This document shows positions 8,651 through 17,570 of a stretch of 64,000 nt of DNA, piece by piece; the stretch's first letter is position 1, and each line of letters begins with the position of its first letter. Origin of the DNA: Sulfitobacter sp. DFL-14 (lineage in GTDB: Bacteria; Pseudomonadota; Alphaproteobacteria; Rhodobacterales; Rhodobacteraceae); assembly GCF_003335585.1 (NCBI RefSeq), contig NZ_QBFD01000005.1, positions 1-64,000 of the forward strand. The letters are read 5' to 3'. Under the pieces are notes generated by a model. The model worked only from the letters and a program-made list of their open reading frames with translations, made no database searches and had not been told where the DNA came from. The position numbers and the translations under genes are program-made.

Positions 8651-9365
8651 CTGGGTGGCGGTGCCGCTCTATCTTGAGCTGGCACCGCCTGCGGACGCTG
8701 CGGCGCAGGTCGCCCATCTATTTGTGTTCCGCGACACCGGCGCGTTGAGCGGGCGCGGCAGCGGGCGTTTCGCCACCGATCTCTTCACCCTTTCGGTGAC
8801 AGGTGGCGACAGGGCGCAAATATCGCTTGCGCCACCCCGCCCGGATTTTACCCGCCGACAGTCTTCCTTTTGCGGCATCGTGGCCGGGCTACGGCTGTCG
8901 GCCCGACCGGAACATATGCCAGAGGCCGCAACGCTGGAGTCCTTGGCATTGGCATTGGCCCGCGTTCGGGAGAGTGATGATGGCCTGCCATCGCTTGTTT
9001 CAGCGCTGGACGATGTTGCATGTAGGCTGAGCTTCGCGGCGCGCCCGAAGGCGGTTAGCGATCGGACCGAACGGCGCAGGACGCGCGCCGATACCGGGAT
9101 TTCACGACGGCGGCTCACCGCCACCCGGCGATTTCGCCGGCTGCTGGAACAGCTCGCGGGCCCCACCCCGCCGTTGAGCGATCTGGCGCTGGACGCGGGC
9201 TACTACGATCAATCGCATATGTCGGCGGTCTGCCGGGCCTATGCCGGCAGACCGCCGGGTGCGCTGCGGTCTCAGGCGACCCCGCGCCCTTTTGGCCTTT
9301 CGTTACAAGATGCACGCCTCAAGGATCGGCTACGATTGCTCATCACGGATGACTGCAAGGAGTGA
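8634..9365 (+). CDS. AraC-family transcriptional regulator
   Basis: About 243 residues, counted from the ATG at 8634; GTG at 8631 and TTG at 8619 are also possible. The C-terminal region holds the second AraC helix-turn-helix, LALDAGYYDQSHMSAVCRAY, preceded by a weaker first one around ISRRRLTATRRFRRLL. The N-terminal part is not a recognisable cupin and is Ala/Arg rich. The gene overlaps the NmrA-like gene by 17 bases and precedes a thioesterase by 9 bp. These three may form a unit separate from the surrounding operons, controlled by this regulator. Confidence 0.75.
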   Translation: MLSSDNWVAVPLYLELAPPADAAAQVAHLFVFRDTGALSGRGSGRFATDLFTLSVTGGDRAQISLAPPRPDFTRRQSSFCGIVAGLRLSARPEHMPEAATLESLALALARVRESDDGLPSLVSALDDVACRLSFAARPKAVSDRTERRRTRADTGISRRRLTATRRFRRLLEQLAGPTPPLSDLALDAGYYDQSHMSAVCRAYAGRPPGALRSQATPRPFGLSLQDARLKDRLRLLITDDCKE

Positions 9366-9374
9366 GATCATAGT

Positions 9375-9830
9375 ATGGCACAATTCGATCCGAGGAACCC
9401 AGATTTTGACGCGCGCGTGCGCGAAAGTTTCGAACGCCAGAAGGTGATGCACACGCTGGGGATCGGCATTGCCGACCTCTCGCCCGGTCATATCGTTCTG
9501 GAGATGGCAAACAGCGATGCGCTGACCCAGCAGCACGGGTTTCTGCATGCCGGTATTGTCTCGACCGCGCTGGACAGCGCCTGCGGATATGCGGCGTTTT
9601 CGCTGATGCCCGCGGACGCGGCAGTGCTGACGGCGGAATTCAAGATCAACCTGCTCAACCCCGCCGACGGGGAGCGGTTTCGATTCGTCGCCGACGTGGT
9701 GAAACCGGGCAGAACGCTCACGGTCTGCGAGGCGCGCGCCTACGCAATGAAGGGGCAGGATGAAAAACTTGTTGCCACGATGACCGGAACGCTGATGGCG
9801 CTGGTGGGACGGACGGGCGTTGCCGGGTGA
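9375..9830 (+). CDS. Hotdog-fold acyl-CoA thioesterase
   Basis: A 151-residue PaaI/YigI-like hotdog protein. The active helix reads HAGIVSTALDSACGYAA, with the Asp in its usual place, followed by the strand TAEFKINLLNPADGERF. It is the third hotdog thioesterase in the first 10 kb. AAGGAGTGAG lies upstream of the ATG, and the gene is the last of the NmrA/AraC/thioesterase group. Confidence 0.75.
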   Translation: MAQFDPRNPDFDARVRESFERQKVMHTLGIGIADLSPGHIVLEMANSDALTQQHGFLHAGIVSTALDSACGYAAFSLMPADAAVLTAEFKINLLNPADGERFRFVADVVKPGRTLTVCEARAYAMKGQDEKLVATMTGTLMALVGRTGVAG

Positions 9831-9924
9831 CCATCACCCCGACAACGGCTGCGGTGTTGGGCCGACGCCTGTGAACCGGCCACCGCACATCCGGGCGACC
9901 GGGTCGTTTCATCGGAAAGCTGGA

Positions 9925-10500
9925 TCAGCTGTTCCAGCGTTTCGCAGTTTCAACCAAACGTTGACCATAGGACCGCGCCGTGTCCAGATCGCCGCCAGCC
10001 GGATATTCCTCGGGGGAGCTGTCGGAGGGGGCAATCGCGAGAAGACCGGAATATCCGCCCGTCCAGTTCATCTTTTCCGGGCCGTCCGCCTTGGTGTTGG
10101 CGGGCATGAGACCGACGCCGCACCAGAGCTGGCCGTGTTGCTGCGACAGGGTAATGAAATACTGGATGGTCGAGAACTTGTCACCATTTGCTGTCGCAGA
10201 AGTGGTAAAGCCACCGGCGATCTTGTCCTTCCAGTTCTGCGTGAACCAGGGCTTCGAGCTGGCATCGGCGAATTTCTTGAACTGCCAGGCGGGGGCGCCC
10301 ATGTAGGTCGGGCTGCCATAGACGATGGCATCGGCCGCATCGAGCGCCGCCCAGGCCGCCGCGTCCAACTCTCCGTCTTCAGACAGTTTCAGCAATTCAA
10401 CCTCGGCGCCTTCGACACCCCTGGCCCCTTCGGCGACGGCATTGGCCTGAACGTCCGTGTGGCCATATCCGCTGTAATAGACAATCGCTAGCTTCGTCAT
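9925..10500 (-). CDS. Flavodoxin-like FMN-binding reductase (WrbA-type)
   Basis: A 191-residue flavodoxin-fold protein. The N-terminus KLAIVYYSGYGHT is the FMN-phosphate loop, and YGSPTYMGAP and TTSATANGD are the other FMN-contact loops of WrbA/NAD(P)H:quinone oxidoreductase proteins. It would be a cytosolic two-electron quinone or flavin reductase. It is monocistronic, convergent with the thioesterase, and carries its own AT-rich upstream region with a palindrome at 10627-10641. It may serve oxidative or electrophile stress rather than the pathway. Confidence 0.75.
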   Translation of the reverse strand: MTKLAIVYYSGYGHTDVQANAVAEGARGVEGAEVELLKLSEDGELDAAAWAALDAADAIVYGSPTYMGAPAWQFKKFADASSKPWFTQNWKDKIAGGFTTSATANGDKFSTIQYFITLSQQHGQLWCGVGLMPANTKADGPEKMNWTGGYSGLLAIAPSDSSPEEYPAGGDLDTARSYGQRLVETAKRWNS

Positions 10501-10626
10501 GGTCGGTACACCTTTTGCTTAATTTGGAATAGCCATGACTTAGGAAAGACGGTTACTAAAAGAAAGCTGATTGTTTTTCAAAACCTGATCAGTGGTCCGA
10601 AGGCCCGTCATTGATAATCAACTTCG

Positions 10627-10641
10627 TAGCTTACTAAGCTA
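10627..10641. promoter_or_regulatory. Palindrome upstream of flavodoxin gene
   Basis: TAGCTTACTAAGCTA is a perfect 7+1+7 inverted repeat, 127 bp upstream of the flavodoxin start, in the only clearly AT-rich segment nearby (10501-10670). TTACTAA also occurs at 10551-10557. Such sites resemble operators of HxlR or MarR-like redox sensors that often control quinone reductases. No such regulator is encoded here. Confidence 0.35.
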
Positions 10642-10729
10642 TTGATAAATAAAAATATAATAGCACGACCGCGGGTCTCCGGCCGAGTTCTGAGCGCAGC
10701 TGCACAGCAATTGTGCGCCGGGTCACTCT

Positions 10730-12265
10730 TCAGGTGCAAGATTCTTCATCATTCAGACGGGCTTCGAGCACATGGCGCTGAACCTTGCCACTGGTCGATC
10801 TCGGGAAATCATCGAACGAAATAAACCGAATTTCGCGGGGCCGCTTGTATCCGGCCAGATACTCCCGGCAAAGCTGCATCAGTTCTTGCGCCTGTGGACC
10901 TCCATCGACGCAGGCGACGAAGGCCACCGGGCTTTCGCCCCATTTCGCGTCGAAGGCGCGCACCACTGCAGCGTCGACCACACGCGGATGCGCAAGAAGC
11001 ACCCGCTCGATTTCCGCTGGATACACGTTTTCGCCGCCCGTCTTTATCAGGTATTTCGCCCGGTCCACGAAGTCGATGGTGCCATCGGGATTGCGTCGGA
11101 ACAGATCGCCCATGTGAAAGAACCCGTTGCGAAAGTCGCGGGCGTTGGTGTCGTCGGCGTTCCAGTATCCCGAAAACAGGGTCGGACCCCGCACCGCCAT
11201 TTCGCCAGGCATTCCAACCGGCACCTCGTCGCCGTTGGGATCGACCAACCGAACCTCGCAGAAGGCGCTGACGCGCTTGGACAATGTCTGTGGCACGACA
11301 CCGGGGGCGATCAGGTCGGCGGTTCCCGGCGGCAGCCCGGTCTCGGTGGCCCCGAAGGAATTCAGATAGGGCGTGGCCAGAAGGCCTGTCAGCTCCGCAA
11401 TCTGATGCGGTGGCACCAGATCGGCCATCGCGCCGCAAACTTTGATCCCTTTTACGGGCAGCGGATTGGCGCGTCGTTCCGCAATGAAGGCCTCCAGCGT
11501 GCCCGGCATCATCACGAACCAACCGATTTTGTGGCGTGACAGCGCCGCGTTGATGACCGCGGACTGCAACCCGTCCACCATGACCACGGTACCGCCGCGC
11601 AAAAGCGTCGCAAGGGCATGATCGGTGGAGGCCATGTGAAACATCGGTGCCCAGGCGATGAATCCGTCGCCGGGATCAAGCGCCAGTTGCGCGGCAAAGA
11701 CCATGGACCGCGCGATGTGCGCGCGATGGCTGATGAGCGCCCCTTTGGGCAATCCGGTGGTTCCCGAAGTGTAAAGGATCGTCAGCCCCGCCTCCGGATC
11801 GTCCACCAGGGTGCCGACGCGCGCGTCTGGCCGTGCCCCGGCCAGGGCTGATTCCAGCTCGGGCCCGATTTCCAAACAGGGGGTTGAGGCAATATCCTGA
11901 TATGCCGCCTTGAGGCCGGGTTCGACAAGCGCCAGAACCGGTTCGACCAGTTCGACGCAATGCCGCAATTCGTCCGGCGCAAGCCGCCAGTTCAGGCAGG
12001 CAACGATCGCGCCGATCCCCGCCGCAGCCAGTTGCAGCTCCAGGTACTCTGCCCGGTTGTGCGACAGAATCGCAATCCTGTCCCCCGGTGCTATGCCCCT
12101 GGCCAGAAACACGGACGCCAGCCGGTCAACCCGGTCGTGCAATTCGGCATAGGTCAACCGGTTGCTGCCGTCCTCCACGGCCAGAGCCTCCGCGCAGTTG
12201 CGCACACGGGTTCGAAAGATTGAGTACAGATCGGCGCGGCCGGCGCGCATCACTTCGGGCAGCAT
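10730..12265 (-). CDS. AMP-forming acyl-CoA ligase (FadD-like)
   Basis: A 511-residue member of the ANL superfamily that activates a carboxylic acid through an acyl-adenylate. The P-loop YTSGTTGLPKG is near residue 165, the SFGATETG motif follows, then the hinge DRAKYLIKTGGENVYP, and the C-terminal catalytic Lys in STSGKVQRH. Length is typical of medium-chain or alicyclic acid ligases. It lies 24 bp after fadH, with an AGGGAG ribosome site, so the two form an operon read away from the CTAACA box at 14361. Substrate is not predictable from sequence alone. Confidence 0.8.
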   Translation of the reverse strand: MLPEVMRAGRADLYSIFRTRVRNCAEALAVEDGSNRLTYAELHDRVDRLASVFLARGIAPGDRIAILSHNRAEYLELQLAAAGIGAIVACLNWRLAPDELRHCVELVEPVLALVEPGLKAAYQDIASTPCLEIGPELESALAGARPDARVGTLVDDPEAGLTILYTSGTTGLPKGALISHRAHIARSMVFAAQLALDPGDGFIAWAPMFHMASTDHALATLLRGGTVVMVDGLQSAVINAALSRHKIGWFVMMPGTLEAFIAERRANPLPVKGIKVCGAMADLVPPHQIAELTGLLATPYLNSFGATETGLPPGTADLIAPGVVPQTLSKRVSAFCEVRLVDPNGDEVPVGMPGEMAVRGPTLFSGYWNADDTNARDFRNGFFHMGDLFRRNPDGTIDFVDRAKYLIKTGGENVYPAEIERVLLAHPRVVDAAVVRAFDAKWGESPVAFVACVDGGPQAQELMQLCREYLAGYKRPREIRFISFDDFPRSTSGKVQRHVLEARLNDEESCT

Positions 12266-12289
12266 TGTCTTCTCCCTCGCTCTTGAGCC

Positions 12290-14323
12290 TCAGAGACTTT
12301 GCGCCAAACGCACCCCTTCATCAATAGCGCGCAGAGCGTCGAGTTCTGCCGCCTCCTTTGCACCACCAATCATCGTGACGGTGACACCCTGTGCAATGAG
12401 CTCCTCAGCCAAAGCCCGTTCCGGTTCCTGACCGGTGCACAGCACGATGGTATCGGCGGCTATGATCTTTGGCTCGCCGTCCATGACAATATGCAGCCCC
12501 GCGTCGTCGATGCGGTCGTAGACCACGCCGCCCAGAGCCTCGACCCCATGCTTGCGCAGCGCATTGCGCAGGATCCAACCGGTCGAGACGCCAAGACCCG
12601 CGCCCGCTTTCGAGGTTTTACGCTGTAGCATGACGACCTTGCGGCGTGATGGTTTCGGGGCCAACGGATCGCCCGCCAACGCCCCCGACGTGGTGAAATG
12701 CGGGTCCACGCCCCAGGTTTCGCAGAACGCGTCGGTGTTGTGGGTTTCGGCCGGTTCGGTCACGAGGAACTCGGCAACGTCATGCCCGATGCCCCCTGCC
12801 CCCATCACCACGACGGTGTCACCGGCCGCGCGGTTGCCCGACAGGATCTCGGCATAGGTCGCGACACTGGGATGGTCGATGCCCGGCAGATCGGGAATCC
12901 GCGGCGTGACCCCGGTCGAGATGACCACATGGTCAAAGTCAGTGAGATCATCCGACCCGGCGCGCTGTCCGAGGCGCAGCTTGACGCCGTGTTTTTGCAA
13001 CTGGCCCCCATAGTACCGCAAGGTCTCGTTGAACTCGTCTTTGCCCGGTGCCGCTTGCGCCAGATTTAACTGACCCCCCAGTTTGTCTTGCGCTTCGAAC
13101 AGGGTAACGTCATGGCCCAGCATTGCTGCCTCAGAAGCTGTGGCCATGCCCGCGGCGCCACCGCCGACAACGGCCACTTTTTTGGGTGATTCGGTCGGAC
13201 TGTCCCGAAATTCGGTTTCGCGTCCGGCCCGTGGGTTGACGAGACAGCCGACCGGTCGATCCGAAAAGATGAAATCCAGACAGGCCTGATTGCAGGCAAT
13301 ACAGGTATTGATCTCGTCCGCGCGGCCCTCGCGCGTCTTTTTGACGAAATGCGGATCGGCCAGAAAGGGCCGTGCCATCGAGATCATGTCCGCCTCGCCG
13401 GAAGCAAGTATGTCCTCTGCGATCTCGGGCGTGTTGATTCGGTTTGAGGCGACCACCGGAATAGAAACCGCAGCTTTCACGTTGGCCGCCGCCTGACGCC
13501 AGGCGCCGCGCGGCACCTGATAGGCGATCGTCGGCACGCGGGCCTCGTGCCAGCCGATGCCGGTGTTCAGAATATCGGCACCCGCTGCCTCGATCTTGCG
13601 CGCCAGGTCTGCGATTTCCTCGGCGGGCGCGCCGCCCTCGACCAGATCGGCGGCGGAAATCCGATAGATGACAAGAAAGTCCGACCCGCAGCGTTCGCGC
13701 ACCGCGCGCACGATCTCAACCGAAAAACGGTGGCGGTTCTCGGCGCTGCCACCCCATTCGTCTTCACGCTTGTTGGTATGGGTGACTGTGAATTCATTGA
13801 TAAGGTATCCTTCGGAGCCCATGATCTCGACGCCATCGAACCCCGCTGCCTGCGCGTTTTCGGCGGCTTTCGCAAAATCCTCGATAGTGCGGCGGATATC
13901 GGCATCGGTCATCTCGCGCGGAACAAAGCGGTTGATCGGGGCGCGGATCGGGCTTGGGGCGACGCAGCCCTCGATTTTTGCATAGCGCCCGGCGTGCAGA
14001 AGCTGCGCGCAAATCAGACTGCCTTCGGCCTGGACCGCCTCGCAGATCGGACGCAGGCTGCGCGCGTCCTCCGGGTCGTCAATACGTGGCCCTTCGGGAT
14101 CGAACATGCCCTCGGCATTGGGCGCAAATCCGCCCGTAACCAGAATCGCCGCCTCTCCCCGCGCCCTTTCGGCGTAAAAGGCAATCTGCCGCGCAATACT
14201 GTCGGGCTCGGTTTCCAGCCGGGTATGCATCGAGCCCATGATGACACGATTTCGCAACATGTGTTGCCCTGCGCGTATCGGCGAAAGCATGGTTCCGAAG
14301 CTTTTCTTTTGCATGTCTGTCAT
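12290..14323 (-). CDS. fadH: 2,4-dienoyl-CoA reductase (NADPH), FadH-like
   Basis: A 677-residue iron-sulfur flavoenzyme, essentially the length of E. coli FadH. The N-terminal TIM barrel of the Old Yellow Enzyme family carries NTGIGWHEARVPTIA. The 4Fe-4S ligands follow in CIACNQACLD and the Cys of CLVNPRAG. A C-terminal FAD/NADPH domain starts with VVGGGAAGMATASEA. It reduces 2,4-dienoyl-CoA intermediates of unsaturated acids to 3-enoyl-CoA. The start at 14323 has AGGAGG upstream. It is divergent from the AliB-like operon, with the CTAACA box at 14361-14374 between. A dienoyl-CoA step in a ring or terpenoid pathway would fit. Confidence 0.85.
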   Translation of the reverse strand: MTDMQKKSFGTMLSPIRAGQHMLRNRVIMGSMHTRLETEPDSIARQIAFYAERARGEAAILVTGGFAPNAEGMFDPEGPRIDDPEDARSLRPICEAVQAEGSLICAQLLHAGRYAKIEGCVAPSPIRAPINRFVPREMTDADIRRTIEDFAKAAENAQAAGFDGVEIMGSEGYLINEFTVTHTNKREDEWGGSAENRHRFSVEIVRAVRERCGSDFLVIYRISAADLVEGGAPAEEIADLARKIEAAGADILNTGIGWHEARVPTIAYQVPRGAWRQAAANVKAAVSIPVVASNRINTPEIAEDILASGEADMISMARPFLADPHFVKKTREGRADEINTCIACNQACLDFIFSDRPVGCLVNPRAGRETEFRDSPTESPKKVAVVGGGAAGMATASEAAMLGHDVTLFEAQDKLGGQLNLAQAAPGKDEFNETLRYYGGQLQKHGVKLRLGQRAGSDDLTDFDHVVISTGVTPRIPDLPGIDHPSVATYAEILSGNRAAGDTVVVMGAGGIGHDVAEFLVTEPAETHNTDAFCETWGVDPHFTTSGALAGDPLAPKPSRRKVVMLQRKTSKAGAGLGVSTGWILRNALRKHGVEALGGVVYDRIDDAGLHIVMDGEPKIIAADTIVLCTGQEPERALAEELIAQGVTVTMIGGAKEAAELDALRAIDEGVRLAQSL

Positions 14324-14360
14324 TGTGAGGATCCTCCTAAAACTCCGCTTGATCTGTATT

Positions 14361-14374
14361 CTAACATTTGTTAG
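14361..14374. promoter_or_regulatory. Operator-like palindrome, CTAACA box 3
   Basis: CTAACATTTGTTAG is a perfect copy of the CTAACA-N2-TGTTAG palindrome. It is centred in the 93-bp divergent gap between fadH and the AliB-like dehydrogenase gene, and so could control both the minus-strand pair and the long plus-strand operon. Confidence 0.75.
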
Positions 14375-14416
14375 ATTTTAGGGAAGAACATATTTCGGTC
14401 ATGGGGAGGATCGCGG

Positions 14417-15598
14417 GTGCAATTCCAGCCAACAGAAGATCAAAAGGCCTTTCGCGAAACGGCAAAGAGGTTTGCCACCGAGAAGCTGGCGTCGAGTTAT
14501 CAAGAGCGCGCAAGCGGCCACACCTTCGACCGGGCGCTGATCAAACAGATGGGTGCGCTGGGGTTGATCGGTGCCGATCTGCCCGAGGAGTTTGGCGGGC
14601 TTGGCGAAAGCTCGGTCACGTCCGGCCTGATCGTCGAAGAAATCGCCTATGCCGATTTCAACGCCAGCTATGTGCAGCTTCTGGGCTCTCTCATGGGCGG
14701 CATGGTGGCGCAGCACGCTTCGAAAGAGATTGCGTCGGAATGGGTGCCCAAGGTTGTGTCCGGCGAAGCGGTCATCGGGCTGGGTCTGACCGAACCACGC
14801 GGCGGGTCGGACGCGGCGAACCTGATTCTGAAGGCCGAGAAATCCGGCAACGGCTGGCGTCTGAACGGCGAAAAGACATCTATGAGCTTTGCCAGTCAAG
14901 CCGATGCCGCGGTGGTTTTTGCCCGCACCGGCGATCCGGACGCAGGCGCGCGTGGGGTCAGCGCCTTTTTCGTTGATCTGAACCAGGAGGGTATCAAGCG
15001 CACCCATTTCGACGACATCGGCACAAAACCTGTCGGGCGCGGATCGGTGTTTTTCGACGACGTTTTTGTACCGGCGGAAAACATGATGGCTGAACAAGAC
15101 CGCGCCTTTGGTACCATCATGGCCGGGTTCGACTATTCCCGCGCGCTGATCGGGTTGGAATGTCTGGGTGCCGCCCAGGCGTCGGTTGACGAAACCTGGG
15201 CGTATGTCCAGGAGCGCGAAGCCTTCGGCGCGCCCCTTGTGCAGTATCAGGGTGTCAGCTTTCCGCTGGCCGAGGCAGAAACCCAGCTGACCATGATGCG
15301 CCAGCTTTGCTATTATACGCTGGACCTGCGCGACCGTGGTCTGCCCCACACATCGCAAGCGGCGATGTGCAAGTGGTACCTGCCCAAGACAGCCTGCGAG
15401 ATCCTGCACCAGTGTCTGATCCTGCACGGGCACTATGGCTACACAACCGACCTGCCGCACCATCAACGCTACAACGACGTTCTCGGCCTGCAGATCGGTG
15501 ACGGCACCGCGCAGATCCAGAAGCTGGTGATCGCCCGCGAAAAAGTCGGGCGGATGGCGCTGCAATACGACAAGAGGGCGAAGGGAGGTTCGAAATGA
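14417..15598 (+). CDS. AliB-like cyclohexanecarboxyl-CoA dehydrogenase
   Basis: A 393-residue acyl-CoA dehydrogenase. The stretches GLTEPRGGSDAANL (about residue 125), EAFGAPLVQYQGVSFPLAEA, GLPHTSQAAMCKW and LGLQIGDGTAQIQKL recall the cyclohexanecarboxyl-CoA dehydrogenase family (AliB of alicyclic acid degraders). The catalytic position has Asp in IGDGT rather than the usual Glu. Translation starts at GTG 14417, with GGAGGA six bases upstream. It heads a ten-gene operon and overlaps the next gene by four bases. The family call is from recall of conserved stretches, not a search. Confidence 0.7.
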   Translation: MQFQPTEDQKAFRETAKRFATEKLASSYQERASGHTFDRALIKQMGALGLIGADLPEEFGGLGESSVTSGLIVEEIAYADFNASYVQLLGSLMGGMVAQHASKEIASEWVPKVVSGEAVIGLGLTEPRGGSDAANLILKAEKSGNGWRLNGEKTSMSFASQADAAVVFARTGDPDAGARGVSAFFVDLNQEGIKRTHFDDIGTKPVGRGSVFFDDVFVPAENMMAEQDRAFGTIMAGFDYSRALIGLECLGAAQASVDETWAYVQEREAFGAPLVQYQGVSFPLAEAETQLTMMRQLCYYTLDLRDRGLPHTSQAAMCKWYLPKTACEILHQCLILHGHYGYTTDLPHHQRYNDVLGLQIGDGTAQIQKLVIAREKVGRMALQYDKRAKGGSK

Positions 15599-16374
15599 GC
15601 GATCCCGTCATCGCCAGTATCGAGGGTGCGACCGGCATCATTGATCTGGCCCGCCCCGAGAAGTTCAATTGCCTGTCACTGGACGTGCATGAGCGCATCG
15701 CTGCCGCGCGTGCGGAATTCGAGGCGAACCCGGACATTCGGGCGATCCTCATTCGCGCGCAGGGCAAGCACTTTTGCACCGGTGCCGACCTGAATGAAGT
15801 GAAAGGTAAATTGAATGATCCCGCCGCGCTGGACCACTTCATCGCCTTCGGCATGAAGAACCTGCGCGCGCTCGAAACGTCCTCCCTCCCTGTCGTGGTG
15901 GCGGTGCAGGGGCTGTGTCTGGCCGGCGGGATCGAACTGATGTTGGCCTGTGACGTGTGCTTTGCGGGCGAAAGCGCGCAATTCGGCGATCAGCACGCGC
16001 AATTCGGCCTGATCCCGGGTTGGGGCGGGTCGCAGCGGCTGACGCGGCTGATGGGCCAACGCCGGGCACTCGATCTGATGTTTTCGGCCCGGTGGCTAAA
16101 GGCGGGCGAAGCCAGGGAGGCCGGTCTGGTCAACTATGTCGTGCCGGATGCGGAATTGCACGAGGCCGCGCTGGAATATTGCCAGACGATCGCGGGCCGC
16201 TCGCGCAACGGTATCGCCGAGATGAAGCGCCTGGCACGCGAAGGTGCAGACCTTGGCATCGACCAGCAAATGCGGCTTGAGCGTGACGCCGCCGTGCGCG
16301 CCCTGCCCAGTGATGATGTCGCAGAGGGGCTCGACGCCTTCGAGAACCGCCGCAAACCCGCTTTCAAGAGTTGA
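15595..16374 (+). CDS. Crotonase-family enoyl-CoA hydratase
   Basis: A 259-residue crotonase. The oxyanion-hole motif HFCTGADLNEV and the AGGIELMLACD helix with the first catalytic Glu are present. The second catalytic Glu is replaced by His in FGDQHAQFGLIPGWGG, so it may be an unusual hydratase or an isomerase. By position between an AliB-like dehydrogenase and another dehydrogenase, it would hydrate the ring or branched enoyl-CoA, the job BadK does in alicyclic degradation, but sequence resemblance to BadK is not specific. It overlaps the upstream stop codon (ATGA). Confidence 0.75.
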   Translation: MSDPVIASIEGATGIIDLARPEKFNCLSLDVHERIAAARAEFEANPDIRAILIRAQGKHFCTGADLNEVKGKLNDPAALDHFIAFGMKNLRALETSSLPVVVAVQGLCLAGGIELMLACDVCFAGESAQFGDQHAQFGLIPGWGGSQRLTRLMGQRRALDLMFSARWLKAGEAREAGLVNYVVPDAELHEAALEYCQTIAGRSRNGIAEMKRLAREGADLGIDQQMRLERDAAVRALPSDDVAEGLDAFENRRKPAFKS

Positions 16375-16383
16375 GTAGACACC

Positions 16384-17544
16384 ATGGATTTTACCCTGAA
16401 CGACGAACAACGCCAGATTTACGAATACGGCGGTCAGCTGGCGCAGAAATACGACAATGCCTATTGGCTGGATCACGCCCGCAAGCATGAATTCCCTCAC
16501 GACATGTTCAAACAGATTGCCGATGACGGTTTTCTGGGGATCATGGTGCCCGAGGAATACGGCGGCGCAGGTCTGGGCATGACTGAAATGGCCCTGTTCA
16601 TGGAAGGCACCGCCAACCACGGCATACCGCTGCTGATGATGGTGGTCGGTCCGACCATGTCGCTGGCGCATATCGCCAGCCACGGGTCCGAATTCCACAA
16701 GAAAGAGCTTCTTCCGGCAGCATGTCGCGGCGACATCCAGTTTTGTTTCGCGATCACCGAACCGGGCGCCGGATCCAACACGATGAAGGCCACCACGCTG
16801 GCCAAGCGCCGGGGCAACCGGTTCAGCCTGTCGGGCGAAAAGACCTTTATCACCGGCGCCGAGGTATCCGATTATTGCCTGGTGGTGGCGCGGACAAAGC
16901 CGCATGATGAAGTGAGCCGCAAGACCGATGGCTTTACACTCTTTGCCGTGGACCTGAAGAAAAAAGGCGTCGAAAAGCAGCGGGTGAAGATTTCGATCCC
17001 CCTGCCCGAGGAACAATGGACCCTGTTCTTCGACGAGGTCGATCTGGGCCCCGAAGATGTGGTGGGCGAGGTGGACGAGGGATTCTCGATCCTGTTCGAC
17101 AGCCTCAACCCCGAACGGATTATCCTTGCCGCGTTGTGCTGCGGCATCGGACGGTTCGCGCTGAACAAGGGTGTGGCCTATGCATCCGAGCGCAGTGTTT
17201 TCGGCCAGCCCATCGGCGCGCACCAAGGTGTACAGCACCCGATGGCCAAGGCGCACACTGCGGTCGAGATGGCCAGCCTGATGACCCGTCGTGCAGCGTG
17301 GGAATTCGACAACAAGCTGCCTGCCGGAGCGTCTTCGAACATGGCAAAATACGCCGCCGCCGAAGCGGGGATCGAAGCCGTGGATGCCGCGCTTCAGGCC
17401 CATGGCGGATCGGGCTTTACCGAAGATACGGGGCTTTACGAAATGTATCCGCTGGTCCGCCTGCTGCGCACGGCACCGGTGAACCGCGAACTTTGCCTCA
17501 GCTATATTGGCGAAAAGGTCATGGGGCTGCCGCGATCCTATTGA
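16384..17544 (+). CDS. Acyl-CoA dehydrogenase (helix-G base type)
   Basis: A 386-residue FAD acyl-CoA dehydrogenase with TEPGAGSN near residue 125. The canonical C-terminal Glu is missing (RTAPVNREL), while SLNPER near residue 239 supplies a Glu where isovaleryl-CoA dehydrogenase has its base. The C-terminus GEKVMGLPRSY is shared with the dehydrogenases at 25272 and 44307, defining a paralogous subgroup. It lies 9 bp after the crotonase and 26 bp before the PaaK-like ligase. Confidence 0.85.
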   Translation: MDFTLNDEQRQIYEYGGQLAQKYDNAYWLDHARKHEFPHDMFKQIADDGFLGIMVPEEYGGAGLGMTEMALFMEGTANHGIPLLMMVVGPTMSLAHIASHGSEFHKKELLPAACRGDIQFCFAITEPGAGSNTMKATTLAKRRGNRFSLSGEKTFITGAEVSDYCLVVARTKPHDEVSRKTDGFTLFAVDLKKKGVEKQRVKISIPLPEEQWTLFFDEVDLGPEDVVGEVDEGFSILFDSLNPERIILAALCCGIGRFALNKGVAYASERSVFGQPIGAHQGVQHPMAKAHTAVEMASLMTRRAAWEFDNKLPAGASSNMAKYAAAEAGIEAVDAALQAHGGSGFTEDTGLYEMYPLVRLLRTAPVNRELCLSYIGEKVMGLPRSY

Positions 17545-17570
17545 TCGCGCGGCCGGGAAGGGAGGACGAC

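Noticed and set aside
16096..17403. 435-residue minus-strand open frame
   Set aside because: Antisense shadow of the crotonase and dehydrogenase genes.
17016..17570. N-terminal extension of the PaaK-like ligase
   Set aside because: It lies over the preceding dehydrogenase gene in another frame; ATG 17571 has a strong ribosome site and gives a normal-length ligase.
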